A DNA stretch of 64,000 nt, taken from contig NZ_KZ857177.1 of NCBI RefSeq assembly GCF_003350925.1, positions 318,689-382,688 of the forward strand, given 5' to 3'. Positions 54,855 through 64,000 of this stretch are shown here, piece after piece. This DNA is from Dyella tabacisoli (lineage in GTDB: Bacteria; Pseudomonadota; Gammaproteobacteria; Xanthomonadales; Rhodanobacteraceae). The notes below the pieces were generated by a model, which did no database searches, had not been told where the DNA came from, and saw only the letters and a program-made list of their open reading frames with translations. Position numbers and translations under genes: made by a program. How positions within the stretch are numbered: the stretch's first letter is position 1; each line of letters begins with the position of its first letter.

Positions 54855-57011
54855 TCAGGTACCTGCCTTCTTGCCCTTGGTTGCGGTGGCTTTCGCCGGT
54901 GTGCGCATTTGTTGCAGCACGGTCTGGCAGGTGTTCGGGGCATTGTTCTGGCTGGTGACAACCAGTGGCAACAGGGCGGCGGCGGGGGCGGCGAAGACAG
55001 CAAGGGCCACCACTGCGCCGCCACGCATCAGCAACGTGCCGGTATGCACGCCGATGTCGGGGTTTTTCAGCGTGCCCTTGATATACAGCGGCGAGCGTAG
55101 CGAGAACACCCGGATACCCTTGCTGTGCGGCTTCACATCCAGGTCGAGTTTTTCGTTGGCGAAGTTCACCGTGCCGTCGACATTGATGATGGCGTCCTCG
55201 GTGTCGAACACGAAAAGCTGAGTCTTGAACAAGCCATTGTTGGCGATCAAGTCGGATGCGGCGCAGTTGATCTTTACGGTTTTGTCGCCGAACAATTTTC
55301 CGATGACGACGTTGCCGATATTGAGTCCGGCGGTTTCAAGCAGGGTTTTGCTGATCGCGCCGTCGTTCATGAGCAGCTTCACTTCGCCGTTTGCGCTGCC
55401 GAGCAGGGCCGCCACCGAATTGCCATGGGCGCGGATCGCGGCGTCGCCATTGATCTCGCCCAAGCTGGTACTCATCGCTTCGAAGGTGGGAAACAATTGC
55501 TTGAGTTTGAGGTGACGCGCATTGAGCTTGAGCGTGCCTTGCATGGGCTCGCGGCTGCCGTCCAGGCGGATAGCGCTGTTCACCGTGCCGCCAGCCAGGC
55601 CAAAGCTCAATGGCTCCAATTGCAGCACGCCGTCGTTCATAACCAGATGTGCGTTTAACGTATCGACCGGTAGTTGCTTCTCGCGCACGATACGGGCGCC
55701 GACGAAGCTTACGTCGGCGTCCATCGCTTTCCAGCGCTCGGTACGAAACGGTTCCACCGGCAGTACTTTGTCGGCAGGCTGCACGGTGGCATCGCCGCGC
55801 TGTTGTTTCTCGGCATGGGAGTCGGCGCCGATCAACGGCGCCAGGTCGGCGAATTGCAATAGCTGGGATTTCAGCGTGCCGCTCAGTTTGGGCCGCGCTG
55901 CCATGGTGTCGAAATCGAGGTTGCCGGCGATATCGCTGCCGCCGACTCTGCCACGGAAATTCTGGTAGCTGAAATGACTGCCACGGCGATGCAGCTCGGC
56001 CTTGAGATGACCTTCGGTGGCATACGGCGATGTATCGGGCAGCGTCACGCCGGTGATCGCGTAGAGCTTGGCCATGCTGCTGCCGGAAAACCACAGGCGC
56101 ACATCCAGCGCCGCCAGATGCGCCGGATCGGTCAGGGTGCCGACCAAGGCGATATGACTGTCGCCGATGCGCAGATCGGCTTGCACCGGAAACGGCCGGT
56201 TCGTCTCTTGCAATGCCAGCACGCCGCCGCTTTTGCCGCTGCCGCTCAACGACGCGCCTTGATAGCTTCCCGTGGCTTGCCAGGCAAACACATACGAGGT
56301 GTTTGCCGGCGCGGGCAACTTGCTTTCGTCGTCGTTCTTGTCCTTGCCGGCGAGTGTCTTCTTTGCCGCGCTGCCAGCGGTTTTACCGGCCTGCTCGCGG
56401 GCATCGGCGGATTGTTGCGCGACGATCTGATCGTAGGGAATCGCTTGCTGCAAAGGTTCGATAGCGACCTGTAATTTCACTTTGCCGGTAGCATCGTCCA
56501 GGCCGATGCCACCACGGTCGAACCCGATCGAGCCTAGATCTAACTGCCAGGCCGATGGTGCATCGCTTGGCGGCAGCGCGAAATCCCAATTGGCGCGGCC
56601 CTGCTTGTCGCGCTCCAGGTCGATCGTCGGATGTACCAGTTGCAGCGTCGGGATCACGATGCGATGCGTCAGCAAGGGCAGCGGCGAGAGCCGGAAGCGC
56701 AAGGCTTGCAACTGGGCGAACTGCGGCTGTTGCGCCCAGTCTGGATTCGCTATGCGAATGTCGTTCGCCACAAACTCGGGCCACGGCACCATGGCGGCCA
56801 GACCACTTTCGGACGGTTCGCGTTGCCAGCTTACGCTGAGGTCGCCATCGATCGCGAACGGGCGGCCGATGGCCTGGCTGACCTTGTCGTTGATGGTGGG
56901 CTTGAGACGGTTCCAGTCGAAGGTAGCGATGACGATCAGTGCGGTCGCGACCAACACCAAGAGCACGGCGACGATCCAGATCAATATTTTCCGACTGCGT
57001 TTCAAGTGCAT
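54855..57011 (-). CDS. AsmA-family envelope protein
   Basis: The 718-residue protein has one N-terminal membrane helix (ILIWIVAVLLVLVATALIVI), then the AsmA opening FDWNRLKPTINDKVSQAIGRPFAI-like segment. A long beta-rich periplasmic region follows, with a C-terminal AsmA domain including LKLNARHLKLKQLFP and GTLKNPDIGV. AsmA/TamB-like proteins form phospholipid-conducting bridges between membranes. An AAGGAG box abuts ATG 57011, so the TTG two codons later (57005), six bases from the box, may be the true start. Confidence 0.88.
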   Translation of the reverse strand: MHLKRSRKILIWIVAVLLVLVATALIVIATFDWNRLKPTINDKVSQAIGRPFAIDGDLSVSWQREPSESGLAAMVPWPEFVANDIRIANPDWAQQPQFAQLQALRFRLSPLPLLTHRIVIPTLQLVHPTIDLERDKQGRANWDFALPPSDAPSAWQLDLGSIGFDRGGIGLDDATGKVKLQVAIEPLQQAIPYDQIVAQQSADAREQAGKTAGSAAKKTLAGKDKNDDESKLPAPANTSYVFAWQATGSYQGASLSGSGKSGGVLALQETNRPFPVQADLRIGDSHIALVGTLTDPAHLAALDVRLWFSGSSMAKLYAITGVTLPDTSPYATEGHLKAELHRRGSHFSYQNFRGRVGGSDIAGNLDFDTMAARPKLSGTLKSQLLQFADLAPLIGADSHAEKQQRGDATVQPADKVLPVEPFRTERWKAMDADVSFVGARIVREKQLPVDTLNAHLVMNDGVLQLEPLSFGLAGGTVNSAIRLDGSREPMQGTLKLNARHLKLKQLFPTFEAMSTSLGEINGDAAIRAHGNSVAALLGSANGEVKLLMNDGAISKTLLETAGLNIGNVVIGKLFGDKTVKINCAASDLIANNGLFKTQLFVFDTEDAIINVDGTVNFANEKLDLDVKPHSKGIRVFSLRSPLYIKGTLKNPDIGVHTGTLLMRGGAVVALAVFAAPAAALLPLVVTSQNNAPNTCQTVLQQMRTPAKATATKGKKAGT

Positions 57012-57552
57012 CTCCTTTGCAGCCTACAGCCGCAATGCGATCAGTAGGGTAACCGACACTGGATTGATGCATGGCCATGCCTTTGTGGCCAGTTGAGATT
57101 CGATTCATGCACGGATGGCTGCGATTCATCGTCCGGCAGTTTGTGATGACCGGTATTCAAGGCCCTCGCTCGATGTCGCGAGCATTCAGGCGACTTTGCC
57201 GTATTTGTGCATGCGCTTGCCGATTTCGCATAGGAGACATCGATTCACGGTTCTATGGCCTGCCTGCTGCTTTATTAATGGCTACGGTTGAATGCCCATT
57301 AGTAAGGAGTTTAGTAAGGAGTACAGACGGTGTTGCAGTAATGCCTGTTGCCGCTACGGACATTTAGACGTCTTTGCCGTATTCGTGCATATGTGTGCCG
57401 TATTTGCCCGTCGCCTTGCCGATATCACATAAGCGAGTGCCGAATTAGCCCATCGCGCCGCGGTCGCAACCAGTCCAATAGAGCCTCGCAAATCCCGCAT
57501 GGCGCGGCTCGATGTCGAGTGCGCCTTTTACATCTCGGGAATGGGGGGCTGT
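57012..57552. other. Gene-free 541-base region with diverged repeats before the adhesin gene
   Basis: This spacer lies between the leftward AsmA gene and the rightward adhesin. It has an imperfect direct repeat whose core CTTTGCCGTATTYGTGCAT occurs at 57194-57212 and 57372-57390 (one mismatch), each followed by a CTTGCCGATWTCRCATA-like block. A perfect 12-bp tandem duplication TTAGTAAGGAGT lies at 57299-57322. Short frames across it are repeat-derived and Arg/Cys-rich, so they are not called genes. It is the probable promoter and leader region of the adhesin. Confidence 0.6.
57194..57390. repeat. Imperfect direct repeats and a 12-bp tandem upstream of the adhesin
   Basis: The two 19-base cores at 57194 and 57372 are flanked on both sides by further matching sequence. 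The right copy carries an insert of about 20 bases that itself repeats TGCCGTATTTG. The TTAGTAAGGAGT duplication lies between them and contains a Shine-Dalgarno-like AAGGAG. Confidence 0.6.
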
Positions 57553-60500
57553 ATGAATCACATCTATCGTCTGGTCTGGAACCGGAGTCTCAACGCGCTG
57601 GTCGTGGCCTCCGAATTCGCCTCTTCTAATTGCCGCGGCGGCTCGTCAGGCGCCAGCGGTCAGGTCAGGGTGCGCAGAGTTCCCATCCTGGCCTTTTCTT
57701 TACTTGCGTCGTTGGTCCTGTTGGCTATTGCAGTGCCGCTGCCTGGCTATGCAAGCACGATCTCTACCAATGGCGGTTCTGCCTGCGGCGGTATCGGTGG
57801 CACCGGGACCGGGCCTGACGGCGTGACGACTTACACCAATGCAGCCCAGGTCGATGGCAATGGCTATTACTCGACGGTAGCCGGTTGCTCCGCTAATGGC
57901 GGCCTCAACATCGGTGTCACGCTGTACGGCAACTTCACCAAGGTGACCGGTGATGGCGGTTCCGCCTTCGGCTTTGGATCAGTAGCAGCGAAATGGGCTG
58001 CGGCGATCGGCCTGCAGGCAAAAGCGACCGGCCAAAGCACCTTTGCCGCGGGTTTCAATGCCAATGCCGCGGCGTTGTCATCGGTAGCCATCGGCAGCGC
58101 GGCGCAGGCCACCAATACCACGCTGGCCACGCTTGGCCAGCGGCGTACCGACGGTCTGGGTTTCCCCACAACCAATGCCGCCGGCGGCGCTACGGAGATT
58201 TCCTTTAGCCCCATGGCGCTCGGCAACGATGCACAGGCCACCGGCAGCGGCGATAACGCGATCGGTTCCAGTAGCCGTGCCACCGGCGGTGTCGGTGTTG
58301 CCTTGGGCGACGGCGCCAATGCCAGCAATAACAGCGCTATCGCGATCGGACCGGCGGGTTATGCCAGCGGCAATAGCTCGATCACTATCAGCCGCATGGG
58401 TGTAGCGTCCGGTGACTTCAGCATGGCATTCGGCAATGTCTCCACCGCGCTTGGCAACAGCAGCATGGCGATCGGCAACTCCGCCTATGCCACCGGCAAT
58501 CGTGCGATTGCTTTCGGTGCTTCAGCCACCGGAGCAAAGACCCAGGACACCACCACCAATACGCAAGCCGTCGGAGTGGATTCGATCGCTCTCGGCACGA
58601 CGGCGGTGGCCTTTAATAACAATGCATTGGCCTTTGGCCTGAACTCGGTAGCCGGCGTCAGCGGTTCCGGCACGGTGCTCAACGATGCCGCGATCGGCAA
58701 CGGCGCCAAGGCAACGGGAGGTAATTCAATTGCCTTCGGTACGGGTGCGACTGCCAATGCGGCAGGTGCGGTGGCGATCGGTCAGACGGCTGTTGCTACC
58801 GGCGGCAAAGCGATTTCGATCGGCGTCGGCAATACGGCGACAGGTAATGGCGCCGTAGCCATCGGCGATCCAAACGTCGCGACCGGTGTCGGCGCGGTGG
58901 CCATGGGTGCGAACAATACGGCGAACGGCCAGGGAGCGGCCGCGATCGGCAATACGAATGTGGCCACGGGGCAGGGCTCGGTGGCGATGGGCAATACAAG
59001 CCAGGCAAATGCGGCCGGCTCCCTGGCGCTAGGCGATACCGCTATCGCCGGCGGTAACAACAGCATCGCGCTGGGCACGAATGCGAGCGCCAGCAAGAAT
59101 TTCGGTATCTCCATCGGCAATGGTGCGAAGTCCAGTGGCGCAAGCGGCGGTTCGGTGGCTATAGGCAACATCGCCAACGCCAGCGGTATCGGTGCGATTT
59201 CGGTCAGTAACACTGGGTCATTTGCTGTCAGTTCGACGGTTTCCGGCACCGATGCGATCGGTATCGGCAATGGCACTTCAGCGGTCGGCGTGTCATCCAT
59301 CGCATTGGGTTCAGCCGCCGGCACTACGGTAGCCGGTGCCTATGGTCTGGCCTTCGGCGACGGCTCGGCTTCCTCGGCCGCGCAGGGCATCGCTATCGGT
59401 CGTCAGGCCAACGCCAGCACGGCGAACGGTATCGCCCTGGGCAGCTTTTCCGCCGCGACTCGCGGTGCGCTCGTCGGCTATACCGGCTATGCCGTCGGCA
59501 GCAGCAACTCGGGCGGCGAATTGAATATCGCCAACGCCGGTAGCGGTCGTCAGATCACCGGTGTCGCCCCTGGCCGCGACGCGACCGATGCGGTCAACGT
59601 CAGCCAACTCAACCAGGTCGGCCAGAATGCGGCGACCTCGTTCGGCGGTGGCGCTTCGCTCAACGGAGTAACCGGCGTGTACACCCCGCCGTCCTACACC
59701 ATCAACACGATCAGCACGACCGGTGCCAACACCGGCAGCGCCGCCAATAATAATGTGGGTGCGGCGCTCACGGCATTGAATACCGACGTGGTGAACACCG
59801 CGGCGATCGCGGTGAAATACGACGCGGTGGGCGGCAACACCATCACCCTGGGTGCGACGGGCGGTGTCGGTGGGCCAGTGGGTGGCGTGAAGATCACCAA
59901 CCTGACTCCGGCTACGCTGAGTGCGGTCAGTACCGATGCGGTGAATGGTTCGCAGCTTTTCGCTACCAACAGCATCGTCAACAACATCACCAGCGGTGGT
60001 GGCATCAAGTACTTCCACACTAATTCGACCAAGGCCGACAGCAACGCCGCCGGCACGGACAGCACAGCGATAGGCCCGGTTGCCAATGCGTATGGCAACA
60101 GCTCGGTTGCGCAAGGCCTCAATGCCGTCGCGGGTGTAAACGGTACGCCGACCACGGCCAACGATATCGCGCTGGGCAATGGCGCCCAGGCCACCGGTGG
60201 CAACTCGATTGCGCAGGGCACGGGCGCGATCGCCAACGCCGCGGGTGCGGTGGCGATTGGTCAAACGGCAACGGCGACGGGCGGCAAGGCGATTTCGATA
60301 GGCGTCGGCAATACGGCGACGGGTGACGGAGCCATAGCCATGGGCGATCCCAATGTCGCCAACGGCGTTGGTGCGGTGGCCTTGGGTGCGAATAACACGG
60401 CGGCCGGCAATATAGCGGGCACTAAGGCCGCCAATGGCGCGATAGCCATTGGCAACAGCAATACCGCCATCGGTGAGGGAAGCGTCGCTTTAGGCAACAC

Positions 60501-63500
60501 CAGCAATGTCGCTGCTCAGCATTCGATAGCGATCGGCAAGGCAGCTACCAGCAATAGCGAAGAAGATATAGCCATTGGCCTCAACTCGGTCGCCGGCACG
60601 GTGGGCTCCCCAGGCACTATTCGGAATATTGCCATCGGCTCCAGTGCGCAAGCGACGGGTAACGATTCCATCGCCCTGGGCGACTTCAGTAGTTCGACCG
60701 GTGCATTCTCTACGGCCGTTGGCGAAGCTGCTTCGGCGACCGCTCAAAGTACGGCCATAGGCGTGCAAAGCAAGGCGTCTGGCTTGAACAGTCTGGCTGC
60801 AGGCGCTAATGCAACTGCAAGTGGCTCTACTTCAGTAGCTTTGGGCTCAGGGGCGACCGCGACAAACGCAGGCGATGTGGCGCTGGGTTCAAGCTCGACG
60901 ACGGCCGCGCCGCATGCAGGTACTTTCGCCGAATACGGCGGCACGGCGGCAGCGACAGCACCGACCTCAGTGGTGTCGATTGGCGCGGCAGGCGCGGAGC
61001 GTCAATTGCAGAATGTCGCTGCCGGTGTGCTCTCGGCGGCTTCGACCGATGCGATCAACGGCTCGCAACTCTTCAGTGTCGTGACCGGCGTGAACAATCT
61101 CGGCACATCGGTAGCCAACACCTTCGGCGGCACCAGCGCCTACGACCCGACAACGGGCAAGGTCACGGGTGGCTTTACGTATGCGGGTAATCCCTATACC
61201 AGCGTGCAGAACGTATTCAACGCGATCACTGGCGGTGGCACTACGCCGGGCATCAAGTACTTCCATACCAACTCAACGTTGGCAGATTCGAATCCGGTAG
61301 GCACTAACGCGATCGGTGTCGGTCCCGTCGCCAATGCCTACGGTAACGCTTCGATCGCACAGGGCTTTAATGCGGTGGCTGGCGTATCGGGCTCATCGGC
61401 GACGGTCGTCAACGATGTCGCCATGGGTAACGCCGCTAAAGCCACCGGCGGTTCTTCCATTGCACTAGGCGACACGGCCGTCGCTAATGCGGCCGGTGCC
61501 ATTGCTATCGGCCAGACGGCGACGGCTACCGGCGGCAAGGCGGTATCGATCGGTGTCGGTAATACAGCCAGCGGCAATGGCGCGGTGGCGATTGGCGATC
61601 CGAACTCGGCAACCGGCGTTGGCGCGATAGCCATGGGCGCGAACAATACGTCGAATGGTCAGGGTGCGGTGGCCTTGGGCAATACCAATACGGCGACCGG
61701 GCAGGGCTCGGTCGCGCTGGGCAATGCATCGACGGCGTCGGCGGCGGGCTCGCTGGCTTTCGGCGACACCGCGAATGCGGTGGCTGCTAAGGGCGTAGCC
61801 CTGGGTTCGGGTGCGAAGGCGGCGAATGCCAATGACGTCGCGCTGGGTTCGAGTTCAGTCACCGCCGCACCGCATGCCGGCACTTTCGCCGAATACGGCG
61901 GCATCGCGGCGGCGACAGCGCCGAGCTCGGTGGTATCGATTGGCGCGGCAGGCGCGGAGCGTCAATTGCAGAATGTCGCGGCGGGTGTGCTCTCGGCGGC
62001 CTCGACCGATGCGATCAACGGCTCGCAACTCTTCAGCGTCGTGACTGGCGTGAACAATCTCGGCACATCGGTAGCCAATACGTTCGGCGGCACCAGCGCC
62101 TACGACCCGACGACGGGCAAGGTCACGGGTGGCTTTACCTATGCGGGTAATCCCTATACCAGCGTGCAGAACGTATTCAACGCGATCACTGGCGGCGGTA
62201 CCACGCCGGGTATCAAGTACTTCCATGCCAATTCGACCGGGCCTGATTCCACGGCGACCGGTACGGATGCCGTAGCTATCGGCATGAGTGCCTCGGCGAC
62301 CAATATCGGTGGCGTCGCCCTCGGTGCGAACTCGAAGGACACGGCGGCCAATACCACCAATGGCACGGTGACGCTGGCTACGGCCGGCCCGGTCACGTTG
62401 CCGTTCAACAACGCCGGCAATACGGTGGCCGGTTCGGTTTCGGTGGGTTCGGGTGTGGGCGCCAATGCCAACCGGCAAATCTCGAATGTGGCCGATGGCT
62501 CGGCGCCGCATGACTCGGTGAATGTCGAGCAGTTGTCGAACGTCGCCAGCCAGACCAATAACGCGATCAACGGCATTGCCAGCGGCAAGGTCGGCCCGTT
62601 TGTTTCCGATAATTCGATCACGGCGGTGCAGCCGGTGTCGTCGGGCGCGAATGCTTCGGCCGGCGGCTTCGGTGCTTCGGCCACCGGCAAGGCCTCGACG
62701 GTGGTGGGTAATGCGGCGACCGACAACGGTGTCGCCAACTCCACCGTGCTGGGTCAGGGCGCAAGTATCACGGCGGCCACACCCGGTTCAAACGTTGCCT
62801 TGGGTCAAGGCTCGGCCGTGACGGCGGCGGCGGTGCCGACGGCCAGCACGGTCATCGGCGGCACGACGTACAACTTTGCCGGTGTCACCCCGGCCGGCGT
62901 TGTCAGTGTCGGCGCGGCAGGCAACGAGCGGCAGCTCACTAACGTAGCGGCAGGTCAGCTCTCGGCCGCCTCGACCGATGCGGTCAACGGCTCGCAATTG
63001 TTCGCTACCAATAGCGCCGTCAACAACATCGCCAACGGTGGCGGCATCAAGTATTTCCATACCAACTCGGCGTTGGCTGATTCGAACGCTGTAGGCACGA
63101 ATGCGACCGCGGTGGGTCCCGTCGCCAATGCCTACGGTAATGCGTCGATCGCACAGGGCTTTAATGCGGTGGCGGGTGTCAATGGCACGCCGACGACAGC
63201 TAACGATATCGCCTTGGGCAACGGTGCCCAGGCGACAGGCGGCAATTCGATTGCCCAGGGTAACGGTGCGATCGCCAATGCGGCCGGTGCCATCGCTATC
63301 GGTCAGACGGCGACCGCTACCGGCGGCAAGGCGGTATCGATCGGTGTCGGTAATACGGCCAGCGGCAATGGCGCCGTGGCGATTGGCGATCCGAACTCGG
63401 CAACCGGTGTGGGTGCCGTTGCGATGGGCGCGAACAATACGTCGAACGGCCAAGGTGCGGTGGCCTTGGGCAATACCAATACAGCGACCGGGCAGGGTTC

Positions 63501-64000
63501 GGTCGCACTAGGCAATGCATCGACGGCGTCGGCGGCGGGCTCGCTGGCTTTCGGCGACACCGCGAATGCGGTGGCCGCCAATGGCGTGGCGTTAGGCTCG
63601 GGCGCGAAGGCGGCCAATGCCAATGACGTCGCGCTGGGTTCGAGTTCAGTCACCGCCGCACCGCATGCCGGCACTTTCGCCGAATACGGTGGCACCGCAG
63701 CGGCGACAGCACCGACCTCGGTGGTGTCGATTGGCGCGGCAGGTGCGGAGCGTCAGTTGCAGAATGTCGCGGCGGGTGTGCTCTCGGCGGCCTCGACCGA
63801 TGCGATCAACGGCTCGCAACTCTTCAGTGTCGTGACCGGGGTGAACAATCTCGGCACATCGGTAGCCAATACCTTCGGCGGCACCAGCGCCTACGACCCG
63901 ACGACGGGCAAGGTCACGGGTGGCTTTACCTATGCGGGCAACCCCTATACCAGTGTGCAGAACGTATTCAATGCGATCACTGGCGGCAGTACCACGCCGG
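57553..64000 (+). CDS. YadA-like trimeric autotransporter adhesin (5' part, runs off the window)
   Basis: The frame is open from ATG 57553 to the window edge, at least 2,149 codons, with no stop. It begins with an extended signal region of type V secretion (MNHIYRLVWNRSLNALVVASE) and a hydrophobic signal core (about 41-62, cleavage near GYAS). Long YadA-head-type 14-residue repeats follow (A-I-G-x-x-A-x-A-x-G-x-x-S pattern). Neck/connector motifs D-x-[VI]-N-x-x-Q-L occur at D679, D795, D1166, D1486, D1654, D1809 and D2083. An IKYFHxNS element follows at 818, 1234, 1554 and 1832. C78 and C112 lie near the mature N-terminus. The membrane-anchor barrel must lie outside the window. Such proteins form trimeric surface fibres for adhesion and biofilm. 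GGGG just upstream may be the ribosome binding site. Confidence 0.9.
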   Translation, partial: MNHIYRLVWNRSLNALVVASEFASSNCRGGSSGASGQVRVRRVPILAFSLLASLVLLAIAVPLPGYASTISTNGGSACGGIGGTGTGPDGVTTYTNAAQVDGNGYYSTVAGCSANGGLNIGVTLYGNFTKVTGDGGSAFGFGSVAAKWAAAIGLQAKATGQSTFAAGFNANAAALSSVAIGSAAQATNTTLATLGQRRTDGLGFPTTNAAGGATEISFSPMALGNDAQATGSGDNAIGSSSRATGGVGVALGDGANASNNSAIAIGPAGYASGNSSITISRMGVASGDFSMAFGNVSTALGNSSMAIGNSAYATGNRAIAFGASATGAKTQDTTTNTQAVGVDSIALGTTAVAFNNNALAFGLNSVAGVSGSGTVLNDAAIGNGAKATGGNSIAFGTGATANAAGAVAIGQTAVATGGKAISIGVGNTATGNGAVAIGDPNVATGVGAVAMGANNTANGQGAAAIGNTNVATGQGSVAMGNTSQANAAGSLALGDTAIAGGNNSIALGTNASASKNFGISIGNGAKSSGASGGSVAIGNIANASGIGAISVSNTGSFAVSSTVSGTDAIGIGNGTSAVGVSSIALGSAAGTTVAGAYGLAFGDGSASSAAQGIAIGRQANASTANGIALGSFSAATRGALVGYTGYAVGSSNSGGELNIANAGSGRQITGVAPGRDATDAVNVSQLNQVGQNAATSFGGGASLNGVTGVYTPPSYTINTISTTGANTGSAANNNVGAALTALNTDVVNTAAIAVKYDAVGGNTITLGATGGVGGPVGGVKITNLTPATLSAVSTDAVNGSQLFATNSIVNNITSGGGIKYFHTNSTKADSNAAGTDSTAIGPVANAYGNSSVAQGLNAVAGVNGTPTTANDIALGNGAQATGGNSIAQGTGAIANAAGAVAIGQTATATGGKAISIGVGNTATGDGAIAMGDPNVANGVGAVALGANNTAAGNIAGTKAANGAIAIGNSNTAIGEGSVALGNTSNVAAQHSIAIGKAATSNSEEDIAIGLNSVAGTVGSPGTIRNIAIGSSAQATGNDSIALGDFSSSTGAFSTAVGEAASATAQSTAIGVQSKASGLNSLAAGANATASGSTSVALGSGATATNAGDVALGSSSTTAAPHAGTFAEYGGTAAATAPTSVVSIGAAGAERQLQNVAAGVLSAASTDAINGSQLFSVVTGVNNLGTSVANTFGGTSAYDPTTGKVTGGFTYAGNPYTSVQNVFNAITGGGTTPGIKYFHTNSTLADSNPVGTNAIGVGPVANAYGNASIAQGFNAVAGVSGSSATVVNDVAMGNAAKATGGSSIALGDTAVANAAGAIAIGQTATATGGKAVSIGVGNTASGNGAVAIGDPNSATGVGAIAMGANNTSNGQGAVALGNTNTATGQGSVALGNASTASAAGSLAFGDTANAVAAKGVALGSGAKAANANDVALGSSSVTAAPHAGTFAEYGGIAAATAPSSVVSIGAAGAERQLQNVAAGVLSAASTDAINGSQLFSVVTGVNNLGTSVANTFGGTSAYDPTTGKVTGGFTYAGNPYTSVQNVFNAITGGGTTPGIKYFHANSTGPDSTATGTDAVAIGMSASATNIGGVALGANSKDTAANTTNGTVTLATAGPVTLPFNNAGNTVAGSVSVGSGVGANANRQISNVADGSAPHDSVNVEQLSNVASQTNNAINGIASGKVGPFVSDNSITAVQPVSSGANASAGGFGASATGKASTVVGNAATDNGVANSTVLGQGASITAATPGSNVALGQGSAVTAAAVPTASTVIGGTTYNFAGVTPAGVVSVGAAGNERQLTNVAAGQLSAASTDAVNGSQLFATNSAVNNIANGGGIKYFHTNSALADSNAVGTNATAVGPVANAYGNASIAQGFNAVAGVNGTPTTANDIALGNGAQATGGNSIAQGNGAIANAAGAIAIGQTATATGGKAVSIGVGNTASGNGAVAIGDPNSATGVGAVAMGANNTSNGQGAVALGNTNTATGQGSVALGNASTASAAGSLAFGDTANAVAANGVALGSGAKAANANDVALGSSSVTAAPHAGTFAEYGGTAAATAPTSVVSIGAAGAERQLQNVAAGVLSAASTDAINGSQLFSVVTGVNNLGTSVANTFGGTSAYDPTTGKVTGGFTYAGNPYTSVQNVFNAITGGSTTP
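61486..62209. repeat. Large near-identical internal repeat of the adhesin, copy A
   Basis: This segment matches 63277-64000 with few mismatches at a constant offset of 1,791 bases (597 codons). Its connector part also matches the segment 960 bases upstream (about 60900-61260). DNA-level identity beyond that needed for protein repeats implies recent duplication or gene conversion. Confidence 0.85.
63277..64000. repeat. Large near-identical internal repeat of the adhesin, copy B (cut by window edge)
   Basis: This is the second copy of the 61486-62209 segment. Similarity extends left at the same offset to about 63041 in more diverged form. It probably continues past the window. Confidence 0.85.

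Noticed and set aside
59311-60264. Minus-strand frames through the adhesin gene
   Set aside because: They arise because the head repeats lack reverse-strand stops. Products are low-complexity and mirror the repeat period.
58000-64000. CRISPR-like or satellite array in the repetitive right end
   Set aside because: The periodicity is codon-based and the frame stays open throughout. The repeats encode adhesin head and connector motifs.

Overview
The window reads as a chromosomal segment of a high-GC gammaproteobacterium. The style fits the Lysobacterales (Xanthomonadales), perhaps the Rhodanobacteraceae. That placement is inferred from gene content (zwf-HAD-pgi-pgm-tkt run, CurA-like reductase, YadA-like adhesin with ESPR, DevABC/NodT-type exporter) and not from a marker gene. 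No rRNA, tRNA, CRISPR array, integrase or intact insertion sequence was seen.

Region 1 (1-9.2 kb) is accessory and defence-like. A 2,192-residue protein has a Cap4-type nuclease-like N-terminus, a P-loop/Walker B NTPase core and a very long helical C-terminus, the architecture of antiviral STAND (Avs) proteins. It is preceded by a chain of overlapping short frames. It is followed by a terminator, a coding remnant and a HEPN-motif gene broken by a frameshift. The island ends at tadA.

Region 2 (9.2-31.2 kb) is housekeeping and carbohydrate metabolism: tadA, a sirtuin with a HAD phosphatase, a haem-oxygenase-fold enzyme, a stand-alone glycoamylase, gnd, and a leftward run tkt-pgm-pgi-HAD-zwf. 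Upstream of zwf on the same strand is a 2,884-residue NdvB/ChvB-like cyclic beta-1,2-glucan synthase. The enzymes that interconvert glucose phosphates thus sit next to a giant glucan polymerase.

Region 3 (31.2-38.4 kb) holds a TetR/NemR-like regulator, a CurA-like reductase and a DJ-1/Hsp31-like protein. Two near-identical operators (TAGACGACYGGTCTA) lie before the regulator and the reductase. Next come a LytS/LytTR-type two-component pair, a small membrane protein, a PhzD-like isochorismatase and an Sfp/EntD-type phosphopantetheinyl transferase.

Region 4 (38.5-50.6 kb) is the most interesting part. A leftward, largely overlapping 12-gene unit encodes an ACP, two hot-dog dehydratases, a ketosynthase, a cysteine-less chain-length-factor-like partner, a ketoreductase and a ferritin-like di-iron (acyl-ACP-desaturase-like) enzyme. 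A complete DevC/DevA/DevB plus NodT tripartite exporter and an LCMT-like methyltransferase follow. It resembles the core of aryl-polyene/highly reducing type II polyketide pathways. Within the window it lacks their acyltransferases, AMP ligase, thioesterase and MMPL exporter, and instead has an ABC exporter and a di-iron enzyme. A diguanylate cyclase gene and the PPTase/isochorismatase pair lie just beyond it.

Region 5 (50.6-64 kb) holds envelope genes: a DUF3465 protein, a lipoprotein, a WG-repeat protein, a TPR-like membrane protein, an AsmA-family protein, and a trimeric autotransporter adhesin that runs off the right edge after at least 2,149 codons. The 50.6-51.0 kb gap contains a promoter-like site and a perfect 20-bp hairpin with a T-run, which may define a small RNA or a terminated leader.
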